From Spirochaetaceae bacterium (GTDB taxonomy: Bacteria > Spirochaetota > Spirochaetia > Treponematales > Rectinemataceae), in NCBI GenBank assembly GCA_025355995.1, contig JANXYQ010000088.1, positions 1 to 36,271 of the forward strand: 36,271 nt of DNA, in the 5' to 3' direction. Below are positions 22,318 through 29,999 of this stretch, piece by piece. The notes under the pieces were generated by a model that was not told the DNA's origin, ran no database searches, and saw only the letters and a program-made list of their open reading frames with translations. Position 1 is the first letter of the stretch, and each line of letters begins with the position of its first letter. Made by a program: the position numbers and the translations under genes.

Positions 22318-25002
22318 ATGAGCAGCACAGTGATGACCGAGAGGAAGCAGCATAAGGGAAGAAGGCCCGGCGAGGATTTCGCGATAGAGGGCAGCAGCCT
22401 CGACTCCGTGGCGGGGAAGGCGCCGAGCTCTGGGTTAGGCGAGCTCGAGGCTACCGTCCGCAGGGCGAAAGAAGCCCAGGCCATATTCGCGAGCTTCGAC
22501 CAGGCGAGGGTCGACGCCATCTTCCGCGCGGCCGCCCTCGCGGCTAGCTCCAAGCGCATCGAGCTGGCCATCGACGCTGTCGCCGAGACCGGCATGGGCA
22601 TCGTCGAGGACAAGGTCATCAAGAACCAGTTCGCGGCAGAATATATCTATAACAAATACAAGTCCATGAAGACGGTGGGAGCCGTCGAGCGCGACGAGGC
22701 GGAGGGTATCACGAGGATAGCCGAGCCCATCGGCGTGATCGCTGGCATCATTCCCACCACCAACCCGACCTCCACCGCTATCTTCAAGGCCCTCATAGCG
22801 CTGAAGACGCGTAACGCCATCGTGTTTTCCCCCCATCCCCGGGCCAAGAATTGCACGGTCAAGGCCGCGAGGATAGTCCTGGACGCGGCGGTCGCGGCGG
22901 GCGCCCCCGCCGGCATCATCGGCTGGCTCGCCGAGCCCAGCGTCGAGGCATCGAACCGCCTCATGAAGCACCCCGACATCGGCCTGATCCTCGCGACCGG
23001 GGGCCCGGGCATGGTGAAGGCCGCCTATTCGTCGGGCAAGCCCGCCCTCGGCGTGGGCGCCGGCAACACGCCCGCCGTCATAGACGAGAGCGCCGACATC
23101 GACATGGCTGTGTCCTCGATCATCCTGTCGAAGACCTTCGACAATGGGGTCATCTGCGCCTCGGAGCAGAGCGTGATCGCGGTCGAGACCGTCTACGAGG
23201 CCGTCCGCTCGCGCTTCGCCGCCCAGGGCTGCCTGATCCTGAGCGAGGCGCAGAAAGCCGCCCTGGCCGAGGTCCTCGTCGCGGACGGTCGCATCAACGC
23301 GGCCGTCGTCGGCCAGAGCGCCGGCCGGATAGCCGAGCTCGCCGGCATCGAGGCCCCCGAGGGCGTGAAGATCCTGATAGCCGAAGTCGACTCGGTGGGG
23401 TCAGGCGAGCCCTTCAGCTGGGAAAAGCTCTCCCCCGTCCTCGCCCTCTACCGCGCGAGCGACTTTTCCGCGGCGGTGGACAGGGCCGTCGCCCTCATCG
23501 AATTCGCCGGCCTGGGGCACACGGCCGCCCTCTATACCGGCTCTGCCAACCAAGCCAGGATCGACGAGTTCGCCAAGCGGGCGCGGACCGGCCGCGTCCT
23601 CGTCAATATGCCGGCCTCCCACGGGGCCATCGGAGACGTATTCAACTTCAGGCTGGAGCCTTCGCTGACCCTGGGCTGCGGGAGCTGGGGCGGCAACGGC
23701 GTGAGCGAGAACGTGGGGCCGAAGCACCTGCTCAACTACAAGACCGTCGCGGAGCGCCGCGAGAACGCCCTCTGGATCCAGCTTCCGCCCAAGATCTATC
23801 ATAAATACGGCTGCCTCGGCCTGGGCCTGAGCGAGCTCGCGGGCAAGAAACGCGCCTTCATCGTGACCGACGAGAGCCTGCTCGGCCTCGGACTCGTCGC
23901 GAGGGTAGTGGGCAAGCTGGCCTCCCTCGGGATCGGGACCTCGGTGTTCTCCGAGGTCCTGCCCGACCCGACCATCTCGAACGTCCGGAGGGGCCTGGAG
24001 CGGATGGCCGCGTACGAGCCGGACGTCATCGTCGCCCTCGGAGGCGGCTCGCCCATGGACGCGGCCAAGCTCATGTGGCTCATGTACGAGAGTCCCGCGG
24101 CCGAGTTCGAGGAGCTCGCGATGCGCTTCATGGACATCCGCAAGCGCATAGCCGCTTTCCCCAGGCTGGGCTCCAAGGCGATCCTGGTAGCCATTCCCAC
24201 GACTTCCGGCACGGGCTCCGAGGTGACTCCCTTCGCCGTGATCACCGACGACGCGGGAAAGAAATACCCCCTCGCCGACTACGCGATCACGCCCACTATC
24301 GCGATATGCGACGCCGAGCTCGCGATGTCGATGCCCAAGGGCCTCACCGCGGCCGGAGGCATCGACGCCCTCACTCACGCCCTCGAGGCTCTGGTTTCCT
24401 GCATGGCGAGCGATTTCACGGCTCCCCTCGCGATGGAATCGGCGCGCCTGCTCTTCGAGTACCTGCCTCGCGCCTACTCGACGGGAGCCACGGATCGCGA
24501 GGCGAGGCAGGAGGTCCACAACGCCGCGACCATGGCTGGCATGGCCTTCGCCAACGCCTTCCTGGGCCTCTGTCACTCGATGGCCCACAAGCTCGGCGCC
24601 AGGTACCGCCTGCCCCACGGCGTCGCCAACGCCCTCCTCATCGAGCAGGTGATGTCGTACAACGCGGAGGAGGCGCCCGCGAAGATGGTCGCCTTCGCCC
24701 AGTACAAGTACCCTATGGCGAAGGCGGCCTACGCCCGCCTCGGCCGCTACCTCGGTTTGCGAGGATCGGACGACGAGGAGCTCCTATCCTCCCTCATCGC
24801 GGCCGTGGCGGGGCTCAAGAAGGAAATCGGAATCCCCGCCTCTATACGCGAGGCTGGCGTAAGCGAGGAAGCCTTTTTAGCCGATCTCGACGAGCTCGCG
24901 TTGGACGCCTTCGACGACCAGTGCACGGGAACCAATCCCCGCTACCCGCTCGTCGCAGAGATAAGGGCCCTCTACCTAAAGGCATATTACGGAAACAATT
25001 AG
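22318..25002 (+). CDS. adhE: Bifunctional acetaldehyde-CoA/alcohol dehydrogenase
   Basis: An 894-residue fusion that reduces acetyl-CoA to ethanol with two NADH. The N-terminal aldehyde dehydrogenase domain has PIGVIAGIIPTTNPTSTAIF, GVGAGNTPAVID and the thiolate C280 in NGVICASEQSVI. The C-terminal iron alcohol dehydrogenase domain has VALGGGSPMDAAKLMW, IPTTSGTGSEVTPFAVI and the metal-binding HSMAHKLGARYRLPHGVANALL. AGGAGG seven bases before the ATG supports this start, which gives an N-terminal extension of about 40 residues before the usual family beginning (LEATVRRAKEAQAIFASF). It stands alone between two terminators. Confidence 0.96.
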   Translation: MSSTVMTERKQHKGRRPGEDFAIEGSSLDSVAGKAPSSGLGELEATVRRAKEAQAIFASFDQARVDAIFRAAALAASSKRIELAIDAVAETGMGIVEDKVIKNQFAAEYIYNKYKSMKTVGAVERDEAEGITRIAEPIGVIAGIIPTTNPTSTAIFKALIALKTRNAIVFSPHPRAKNCTVKAARIVLDAAVAAGAPAGIIGWLAEPSVEASNRLMKHPDIGLILATGGPGMVKAAYSSGKPALGVGAGNTPAVIDESADIDMAVSSIILSKTFDNGVICASEQSVIAVETVYEAVRSRFAAQGCLILSEAQKAALAEVLVADGRINAAVVGQSAGRIAELAGIEAPEGVKILIAEVDSVGSGEPFSWEKLSPVLALYRASDFSAAVDRAVALIEFAGLGHTAALYTGSANQARIDEFAKRARTGRVLVNMPASHGAIGDVFNFRLEPSLTLGCGSWGGNGVSENVGPKHLLNYKTVAERRENALWIQLPPKIYHKYGCLGLGLSELAGKKRAFIVTDESLLGLGLVARVVGKLASLGIGTSVFSEVLPDPTISNVRRGLERMAAYEPDVIVALGGGSPMDAAKLMWLMYESPAAEFEELAMRFMDIRKRIAAFPRLGSKAILVAIPTTSGTGSEVTPFAVITDDAGKKYPLADYAITPTIAICDAELAMSMPKGLTAAGGIDALTHALEALVSCMASDFTAPLAMESARLLFEYLPRAYSTGATDREARQEVHNAATMAGMAFANAFLGLCHSMAHKLGARYRLPHGVANALLIEQVMSYNAEEAPAKMVAFAQYKYPMAKAAYARLGRYLGLRGSDDEELLSSLIAAVAGLKKEIGIPASIREAGVSEEAFLADLDELALDAFDDQCTGTNPRYPLVAEIRALYLKAYYGNN

Positions 25003-25010
25003 GAAATAGG

Positions 25011-25048
25011 GCGAGAGGGCAACCTTCGGCAAGGTTTCCCTCTCTCGC
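25011..25048. terminator. Hairpin terminator after adhE
   Basis: GCGAGAGGG and AACCTT on the left pair with AAGGTT and CCCTCTC-CGC on the right around a CGGC loop. No strong T-tract. It resembles the hairpin at 564-600 in layout and sequence. Confidence 0.7.
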
Positions 25049-25098
25049 TCTCCCTTCCAAGGCCAGGAAGGCCCTTGCGTGGATTTAGTTTGTCAGTT

Positions 25099-25122
25099 AT
25101 TATACTGGACGTCCAGCATAAT
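25099..25122. promoter_or_regulatory. 24-base palindromic operator of the TetR-type gene
   Basis: Centred on CTGGACGTCCAG (25105-25116), with arms reaching ATTAT on the left and ATAAT on the right; 11 of 12 base pairs match. The left arm contains TATACT (25101-25106), a good -10 box. The right arm ends just before the ribosome site AGGAG (25124-25128). Binding there would block transcription of the regulator and the coupled flavodoxin/ferredoxin gene. Confidence 0.75.
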
Positions 25123-25133
25123 CAGGAGCCTGA

Positions 25134-25778
25134 ATGCCGCGTAAAAGCAATGAGGACGACCGTCGCTCGGAGACCATCCGCGCCGTGTGGGCCCTGGTCG
25201 CGAGCCGCGGCATCGAGGGCGCGACTATCGAGAGAGTAGCCGGGCTCTGCTCCTTCTCCAAGGGCGTCATCCACTATTACTTCGACTCGAAGAAGGCTCT
25301 CCTCCTCGCCGCCTTCCAGGCCTACCTCGAGGCCTACGACGGAGAGATAGCCGCCAAGCTGGCAGCCCTCGGGCGCGAGCCCTGCGCGCTCGAGGTCCTC
25401 GAAGCCGTGATCGACTCCACCCTCCCTCCCTTCTCTATGGAGGACGTCGAGCCTGGGGAGCTTCCCGCCTTGGGGCCGGGCGAGCCCCTGAGCCCGCGCT
25501 ATAAAGCGAGGCTCTTCATCCAATTCTTCTCCCTCGCCGTCCGCGAAAGGGAGTTCGCCGAGGTCGTGCGGCTTTCCTACGAACGCCAGGGGGCGGCGAT
25601 CGAAGCCTGTTTCCCGGCCTTGGGACCCGCGGGCGCGAGGGAAGCCTCGGCTTCGCTCATGGCCCTAATAGACGGGTTCTCGCTACATCGAGTGCTCGGC
25701 TACCTGCCCTCGGGCTTGCCGGAGCACGCCGAGCTGGGACGCCGCTTCGCGGCTGGCTTCTCGAGGAGAGCTTTGTGA
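25134..25778 (+). CDS. TetR/AcrR-family transcriptional regulator
   Basis: A 214-residue regulator with a typical N-terminal TetR helix-turn-helix: TIRAVWALVASRGIEGATIERVAGLCSFSKGV followed by IHYYFDSKKALLLAAF (about residues 14-62). The ligand-binding half ends with a helix pattern like BetI-type regulators (ASLMALIDGFSLHRVL). Start at 25134 has AGGAG five bases upstream. A 24-base palindrome lies directly upstream, suggesting autorepression. Its stop overlaps the start of the next gene by four bases (GTGA), so it very likely controls that redox protein. The ligand is unknown. Confidence 0.9.
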   Translation: MPRKSNEDDRRSETIRAVWALVASRGIEGATIERVAGLCSFSKGVIHYYFDSKKALLLAAFQAYLEAYDGEIAAKLAALGREPCALEVLEAVIDSTLPPFSMEDVEPGELPALGPGEPLSPRYKARLFIQFFSLAVREREFAEVVRLSYERQGAAIEACFPALGPAGAREASASLMALIDGFSLHRVLGYLPSGLPEHAELGRRFAAGFSRRAL

Positions 25779-26830
25779 GCACCGCGCGTTTCCATGTTTT
25801 TTCCGGCACGGGCAACGGCCGCAGCATCGCCCGGGAGCTCTCGGCCCGGCTCGGCCTCAGGGGCTTCTCGACCGAGATGCTCGAGGTGAGCTTCCGCTCC
25901 ATCGAGAAGGGCTCCGCGACTATCTCGCGCGGCGAGGGCGATCTCGATATCTTCATCTTCCCGGTCTACGCGATGTCGGTCCCGCGCATAATGGCGAGAT
26001 ACGCCGCGGGCCTCGGAAGGGCGGGAAGGCAAGGCGGCGCCCCGAGGGCCGCAGTCCTCTCCGTCAACGGCCGGATCAGCCCCGAGCGCCGGGACGGCCA
26101 CGAGGGCCAGGCCCTCGCCCAGGCCGAGCGCGTCCTCCGCCGGCGCGGCTGGGACGTCCGCTACCGCGAGACCTTCGATTATCCGCAAAACGTGACGAGC
26201 ATCGGCTCGGCCCAGGACGCGGAGACGAGGGCGGCCATAGTCTCCCTCATGGCGCCGCGGCTGGAGACGGTGGCCGAGGAGCTCGCCGCCGGGCTGCGGC
26301 GGAAGAGGCCCTGCCCGGCCTGGGCCCATATCCTGGGCTGGCCCTTCGGCTGGCTCTACCGCATCTTTGGCAGGAGGGCCTGGGGCCTGCTCTTCGCCGC
26401 GGACGAGCGCTGCGACGGCTGCGGTCTCTGCGCCGAGCGCTGTCCCTCCGGCGCGATTCGGATGCGCGGCGGCAGGCCGGGGTGGAGCTACGCCTGCGAG
26501 GGCTGCGAGCGCTGCATGAATCTCTGCCCCAAGAAGGCCATTCAGGCTTCGCTGCTCAGGTTCTCGCTCGTCATCGGGCTCAGCATAGCCCTGTTCCGCG
26601 TACCGCCCGGATTGAGGGAAGCCCTCTCCTCGCTGCCCGGCTGGGTCCCGACCCTCGGATGGATGGGAGCCGCGACCCTCGCCGGGTTCGCCCTCCTCAG
26701 GCTCCTCGACCTCGCCCTGGTAGCTTTATCTCGCCTCGCCTTCCTGCGGCCCATCCTCGGCTTCGGCTGGACCCGCTGGACCCGGCGCTATCCCGATCCG
26801 AGCCGAGGCTCGACCGACGGGCGGCCGTAG
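25775..26830 (+). CDS. EFR1-type flavodoxin/ferredoxin fusion with membrane segment
   Basis: A 351-residue protein starting at GTG in a GTGA overlap with the TetR gene. The N-terminal flavodoxin-like domain begins with an FMN-phosphate loop SGTGNG (10-15). Two [4Fe-4S] motifs follow: C213, C216, C219, C223 (CDGCGLCAERCP) and C241, C244, C247, C251 (CEGCERCMNLCP). After them come two hydrophobic stretches (FSLVIGLSIALF and GWMGAATLAGFALLRLLDLALVAL) that may anchor it to the membrane. This layout fits the EFR1 family of ferredoxin-like proteins, whose partners are not well known. It probably moves electrons between ferredoxin and flavin carriers. Its last 105 bases overlap the 3' end of rex on the other strand. 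Confidence 0.82.
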   Translation: MSTARFHVFSGTGNGRSIARELSARLGLRGFSTEMLEVSFRSIEKGSATISRGEGDLDIFIFPVYAMSVPRIMARYAAGLGRAGRQGGAPRAAVLSVNGRISPERRDGHEGQALAQAERVLRRRGWDVRYRETFDYPQNVTSIGSAQDAETRAAIVSLMAPRLETVAEELAAGLRRKRPCPAWAHILGWPFGWLYRIFGRRAWGLLFAADERCDGCGLCAERCPSGAIRMRGGRPGWSYACEGCERCMNLCPKKAIQASLLRFSLVIGLSIALFRVPPGLREALSSLPGWVPTLGWMGAATLAGFALLRLLDLALVALSRLAFLRPILGFGWTRWTRRYPDPSRGSTDGRP

Positions 26831-27457
26831 CCGCTTTTCGAGCTCTCGCTTGACCGAGGCCAGCTGGAACCCGATGTCCTCGTTGAGGATGACGAGGCCC
26901 TCCACCTCCTCGAGGCTTTCGCCGGAGAGGTTGACGAGGCCGCGGATGCCGGCCTCGGCGGCGAGTTTTGCGCAGCCGGGGAATTTCGACTCGCCGACCG
27001 CCAGCAGGGCGAGCCTCACCCTCATCCGGTGTGCGAGCGCGGGCAATTCGGCCAGGGGCAGGACCCTCAAGCCGCAGACCAGCTCGGCGGCGCCCTCCGG
27101 CGAGGGGTCGAATACGGCCGCCACCTTGAAGCCGCGGCGGCCGAGGCTCCCGTCCCTGCAGACCGCCTCCCCTCGGGGCCCGGCGCCGATGAGGAAGACT
27201 TCCGTGAGGCCGTTTACGCCCACCAGCTCGCCCAAGAGCCTGGCCGTCTCCTCCACCCGGAAGCCGCGCCTCGGGCTGGCGGGCGCCCCCGTGAGGGCCA
27301 GGTCCTTGCGCACCTGTATCGCCGTGAGCCCGAGCTGCCTGCCCATCGCCTCCGAGGATATCCATCCCTCGCCCCGCAGTCCCTTTTCGCGCAGGAGGGC
27401 TAGGTAACGGGGCAGGCGCTTGAGGGTGGGGAGGGGAAGGGAGACGAGGTCAGGCAC
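26726..27457 (-). CDS. rex: Redox-sensing transcriptional repressor Rex
   Basis: A 243-residue Rex-family protein, which binds DNA when NADH/NAD+ is low and releases it when NADH binds. N-terminal winged helix: LPLPTLKRLPRYLALL, then LGLTAIQVRKDLALTG. The Rossmann domain starts at VFLIGAGPRGEAV (GAGPRG, 91-96) and continues with KVAAVFDPSPEG. Pro and Arg replace the usual Asn-Leu in the glycine loop. Start is GTG at 27457, eight bases inside the hypB 3' end, with no clear ribosome site, so coupling to hypB is likely. The C-terminus has an unusual 33-residue tail that lies antisense to the flavodoxin/ferredoxin gene. Likely targets are ech and adhE. Confidence 0.85.
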   Translation of the reverse strand: MPDLVSLPLPTLKRLPRYLALLREKGLRGEGWISSEAMGRQLGLTAIQVRKDLALTGAPASPRRGFRVEETARLLGELVGVNGLTEVFLIGAGPRGEAVCRDGSLGRRGFKVAAVFDPSPEGAAELVCGLRVLPLAELPALAHRMRVRLALLAVGESKFPGCAKLAAEAGIRGLVNLSGESLEEVEGLVILNEDIGFQLASVKRELEKRLRPPVGRASARIGIAPGPAGPAEAEDGPQEGEAR

Positions 27458-28133
27458 GGCCGTGGTCCGCGGCGGCGGAGCGGGCCGTAAGCGCGTCACG
27501 CGCTTCGCGGAGCCACAGGGCCAGGGCGTCGGCGCCCGCCCCGGTGCGGCCGTTGACCGGGAAGACCGGCGCGTTAGGCGCAACCGAGGCGAGGCCGGCC
27601 ATGAAGAAGCCCTCGTCGAAGCCCACGGCCTGGGCGAGGTCTCCCTTGGTGAGGACGCAGGCAGCCGACCTCGAGAAGGCGGTGGGGTATTTGTAGGGCT
27701 TGTCGCTGCCCTCGGCCGCGCTGGCGACCACTATCTTCAGGTCCTCGCCGATGACGAATTCCGCCGGGCAGATGAGGTTGCCGATGTTCTCGATGAAGAG
27801 CCAGGAGCCGTCGGAGAGCCTCATCCGGCCGAGGATGGCCTTGATCATGGGAGCGTTGAGGTGGCAATCGCCGCCCGTCTCGATCTGGAAGGCGTCGATG
27901 CCGAGGGCGCGCAGGGCCCGCGTATCGATGTCGCTCGCCACGTCGCCCTCTATCACCGAGAGGGCATCGGGGGCGAGGCGCTCCGCGAGCCTCGTGATGA
28001 GGCTGGTCTTGCCCGCCCCGGGGCTGCCCAGCACATTCACCGTGAATATGCCCCGCTCCCTGAGCCCGCGGTTTATCTCGCCGGCTAGGGCGTCGTTCTC
28101 CTCGTAGACCGCGCGCTTGAGCTCGACTCTCAT
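27450..28133 (-). CDS. hypB: Hydrogenase nickel incorporation GTPase HypB
   Basis: A 227-residue SIMIBI GTPase that helps HypA insert nickel into [NiFe] hydrogenase. P-loop GSPGAGKTS (37-45), then EGDVASDIDT, the metal-binding GGDCHLNA with Cys and His, and FIENIGNLICPAEF, all HypB signatures. It lacks the N-terminal His-rich nickel store. It overlaps hypA by four bases (ATGA) and rex by eight. The rest of the Hyp set (CDEF) is not in the window. Confidence 0.95.
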   Translation of the reverse strand: MRVELKRAVYEENDALAGEINRGLRERGIFTVNVLGSPGAGKTSLITRLAERLAPDALSVIEGDVASDIDTRALRALGIDAFQIETGGDCHLNAPMIKAILGRMRLSDGSWLFIENIGNLICPAEFVIGEDLKIVVASAAEGSDKPYKYPTAFSRSAACVLTKGDLAQAVGFDEGFFMAGLASVAPNAPVFPVNGRTGAGADALALWLREARDALTARSAAADHGRA

Positions 28134-28471
28134 GCTAACTCAATGAAATCGATGTAGAACTCGCTGCCGGCCTTGGTCATGATTCCCTGGGTCCCGCAGG
28201 CGGGGCAGTCGAAGGAGAAGCGGAGGCGCTCGAACTCGATGCCGCATGCGGGGCATGACAGCAGGGGCTTCACGTAGCGGACGTCGAGGGCCGCGCCCTC
28301 CGCCACCGTGCCTTTCGCGGAGGCCGCGACGTAGAACTCGAGTGACTCCCTCATGTAGCCCGTCGCCTCGCCCACGACGAGGCTGATCCTGGACACGCGC
28401 CCCGCCTTGCGCGCCATCGCCTCGGCCGAGGTCATCTTGACGATGGCCTCGGCCGCGCTCGCCTCATGCAC
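28130..28471 (-). CDS. hypA: Hydrogenase nickel chaperone HypA
   Basis: A 113-residue nickel metallochaperone. The start is GTG at 28471, giving the conserved M-H-E N-terminus whose His binds nickel. The zinc site is two CPACG motifs (CPACGIEFERLRFSFDCPACG). Length is normal. It begins eight bases inside the echF 3' end, directly beside the hairpin repeat array in that gene, and overlaps hypB by four bases. Confidence 0.94.
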   Translation of the reverse strand: MHEASAAEAIVKMTSAEAMARKAGRVSRISLVVGEATGYMRESLEFYVAASAKGTVAEGAALDVRYVKPLLSCPACGIEFERLRFSFDCPACGTQGIMTKAGSEFYIDFIELA

Positions 28472-28886
28472 CCGCGGCTCCAGCGATTCCTTCGGAATCG
28501 CCCGAGCGAGCTTCGCTCGAGCGAGCTTCGCTCGCTACTGCCGTCACGTGGTACTCCACCCTGCCGGCCAGGTCGGCGAAGGCGACGGACTTGGGCCGCT
28601 CGGGATCCATCCCGAGGCACTTCACGGGGCAGACGCGGACACAGAGGCCGCAGGTCACGCAGGCGAAATTCTCGATGCGCCAGGATTTCGGCTCCTTGCC
28701 GACGACTATGGCGGCAGCGGGGCAGCGCCTGGCGCAGGCCCCGCAGTGGATGCACTTGGGATAGTCTATCGTGATCCGGCCCCGGCTCGAGGCGAAGGCG
28801 GGTCTGACCACATAGGGATACCTCCGGGTCGAGGGCCCAGAGATGAGGTTCTTAAGGACGAATCGGACCATCGGAAATAAGGACAC
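28464..28886 (-). CDS. echF: Ech hydrogenase ferredoxin-like subunit
   Basis: A 140-residue 2x[4Fe-4S] subunit related to NuoI. The two cluster motifs are CIHCGACARRCP and CVTCGLCVRVCP; the N-terminus MVRFVLKNLISGPSTRRYP fits EchF. It takes electrons from soluble ferredoxin for the hydrogenase. The start is GTG at 28886, supported by GAGAGG six bases upstream; an ATG five codons later is possible. The C-terminus (VASEARSSEARSGDSEGIAG) is encoded by tandem hairpin repeats and looks added. Three bases separate it from the large subunit gene. Confidence 0.88.
   Translation of the reverse strand: MSLFPMVRFVLKNLISGPSTRRYPYVVRPAFASSRGRITIDYPKCIHCGACARRCPAAAIVVGKEPKSWRIENFACVTCGLCVRVCPVKCLGMDPERPKSVAFADLAGRVEYHVTAVASEARSSEARSGDSEGIAGAAGA
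28483..28534. repeat. Hairpin repeat array in the echF 3' end
   Basis: GCGATTCC-TTC-GGAATCGC (28483-28501) is a perfect palindrome with a three-base centre. It is followed by the 15-base unit GAGCGAGCTTCGCTC twice in tandem (28504-28518, 28519-28533), each unit itself a hairpin with six-base arms. In echF this encodes E-A-R-S-S/E-A-R-S-G and the following residues. Confidence 0.88.
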
Positions 28887-28889
28887 GCT

Positions 28890-29999
28890 TTACCTCTCGG
28901 TGCAGGAGATGCAGGGATCGATCGTGAGGATGATCGTGGGGACGTCGGCGAGGCTGGCGCCTCGCATGGCCTCGACCATCGCGGGCACGTTGGCGAAGGT
29001 GGGCGTGCGGACGCGGAAGCGCTCGAGGTTGCGGCTGCCGTTCGATTTGACGTAGTAGATGACCTCCCCGCGAGGCTGCTCGAGCCGGGCGAAGCACTCT
29101 CCGACGGGGGGCATGCCCTTTATGGGGAGGGAGACCGGCCCGGCCGGCATCTTGGCCACGACCTGCTCCATGATCGAGAAGGATTGCTCTATCTCCTTGA
29201 TCCGGATGGCGGCGCGGGCCATGCAGTCGCCGGCCGTCTCGAGGGCGGTCTCGAAGCCGACCTCGCCGTACGCCGCGTAGCCGCGCCTCCGGATGTCGAA
29301 GTCGTAGCCCGAGGCGCGGAGCATCGGGCCCACGGCGCCGAGCTCGTAGGCCTTCTCCTTGGAGATGACGCCCACCCCCTCCAGCCTGTGCCTGACCGTC
29401 GCGTCCTGGAGCATCACTCGGGAGAGCTTCTTGATGTCGTCGCGCGCTGGCTTGAGGGCCTCCATGCAGCGCATCAGGGTCTCGTCCGAGGGATCCTTGC
29501 TCACTCCCCCGACGATGGCCGAGCCGAAGATGACGCGGCCCCCGGCAGTCTCCTCGGCTACGTCGATGATGAGCTCCCTCGCGCGCCAAGTGGCCATGAA
29601 GAGGCTCTCGAAGCCGAAGGCGTCGGCGGCGAGGCCCATCCACATCAGGTGGCTGTGCGCCCGCTCGAGTTCGCACCAGAAGGTCCTCAGGAATCGAGCG
29701 CGGTCGGGGACCGCGACGCCGAGCAGGCCCTCGACGGCCTCGCAGTAGCCCATGCCGTGCATGAAGGAGCAGATGCCGCAGATGCGCTCCGCGACGTGGA
29801 CGTAGTCGGCGTAGTCGCGCTTCTCGACCAGGAGCTCGAGCCCGCGGTGGATGTAGCCGATCTGAGGCACGGCGCCTACGACCTTCTCGTCCTGGAGGAG
29901 GAGATCGAAGTGCAGGGGCTCGGGAAGCACGGGGTGCTGGGGACCGAAGGGAATGACGGAGGGCGCGTTCGCCTCGCGAGCTTCATGGCCAGAACTCAT
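28890..29999 (-). CDS. echE: Ech [NiFe] hydrogenase large subunit
   Basis: A 369-residue catalytic subunit of a group 4 membrane-bound hydrogenase, related to NuoD. The four nickel-iron ligands are C74 and C77 (ERICGICSFMHG) and C363 and C366 (DPCISCTER). The protein ends three residues after the last ligand, so there is no C-terminal peptide for a maturation protease to remove. GYIHRGLELLVEKRDY and LERAHSHLMW are typical of the group. The ATG lies after GAGGGGGGG and overlaps echD by four bases. Confidence 0.94.
   Translation of the reverse strand: MSSGHEAREANAPSVIPFGPQHPVLPEPLHFDLLLQDEKVVGAVPQIGYIHRGLELLVEKRDYADYVHVAERICGICSFMHGMGYCEAVEGLLGVAVPDRARFLRTFWCELERAHSHLMWMGLAADAFGFESLFMATWRARELIIDVAEETAGGRVIFGSAIVGGVSKDPSDETLMRCMEALKPARDDIKKLSRVMLQDATVRHRLEGVGVISKEKAYELGAVGPMLRASGYDFDIRRRGYAAYGEVGFETALETAGDCMARAAIRIKEIEQSFSIMEQVVAKMPAGPVSLPIKGMPPVGECFARLEQPRGEVIYYVKSNGSRNLERFRVRTPTFANVPAMVEAMRGASLADVPTIILTIDPCISCTER

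Noticed and set aside
28483-28534. CRISPR-like array
   Set aside because: Units are adjacent palindromes inside a coding frame with no spacers and no cas genes.
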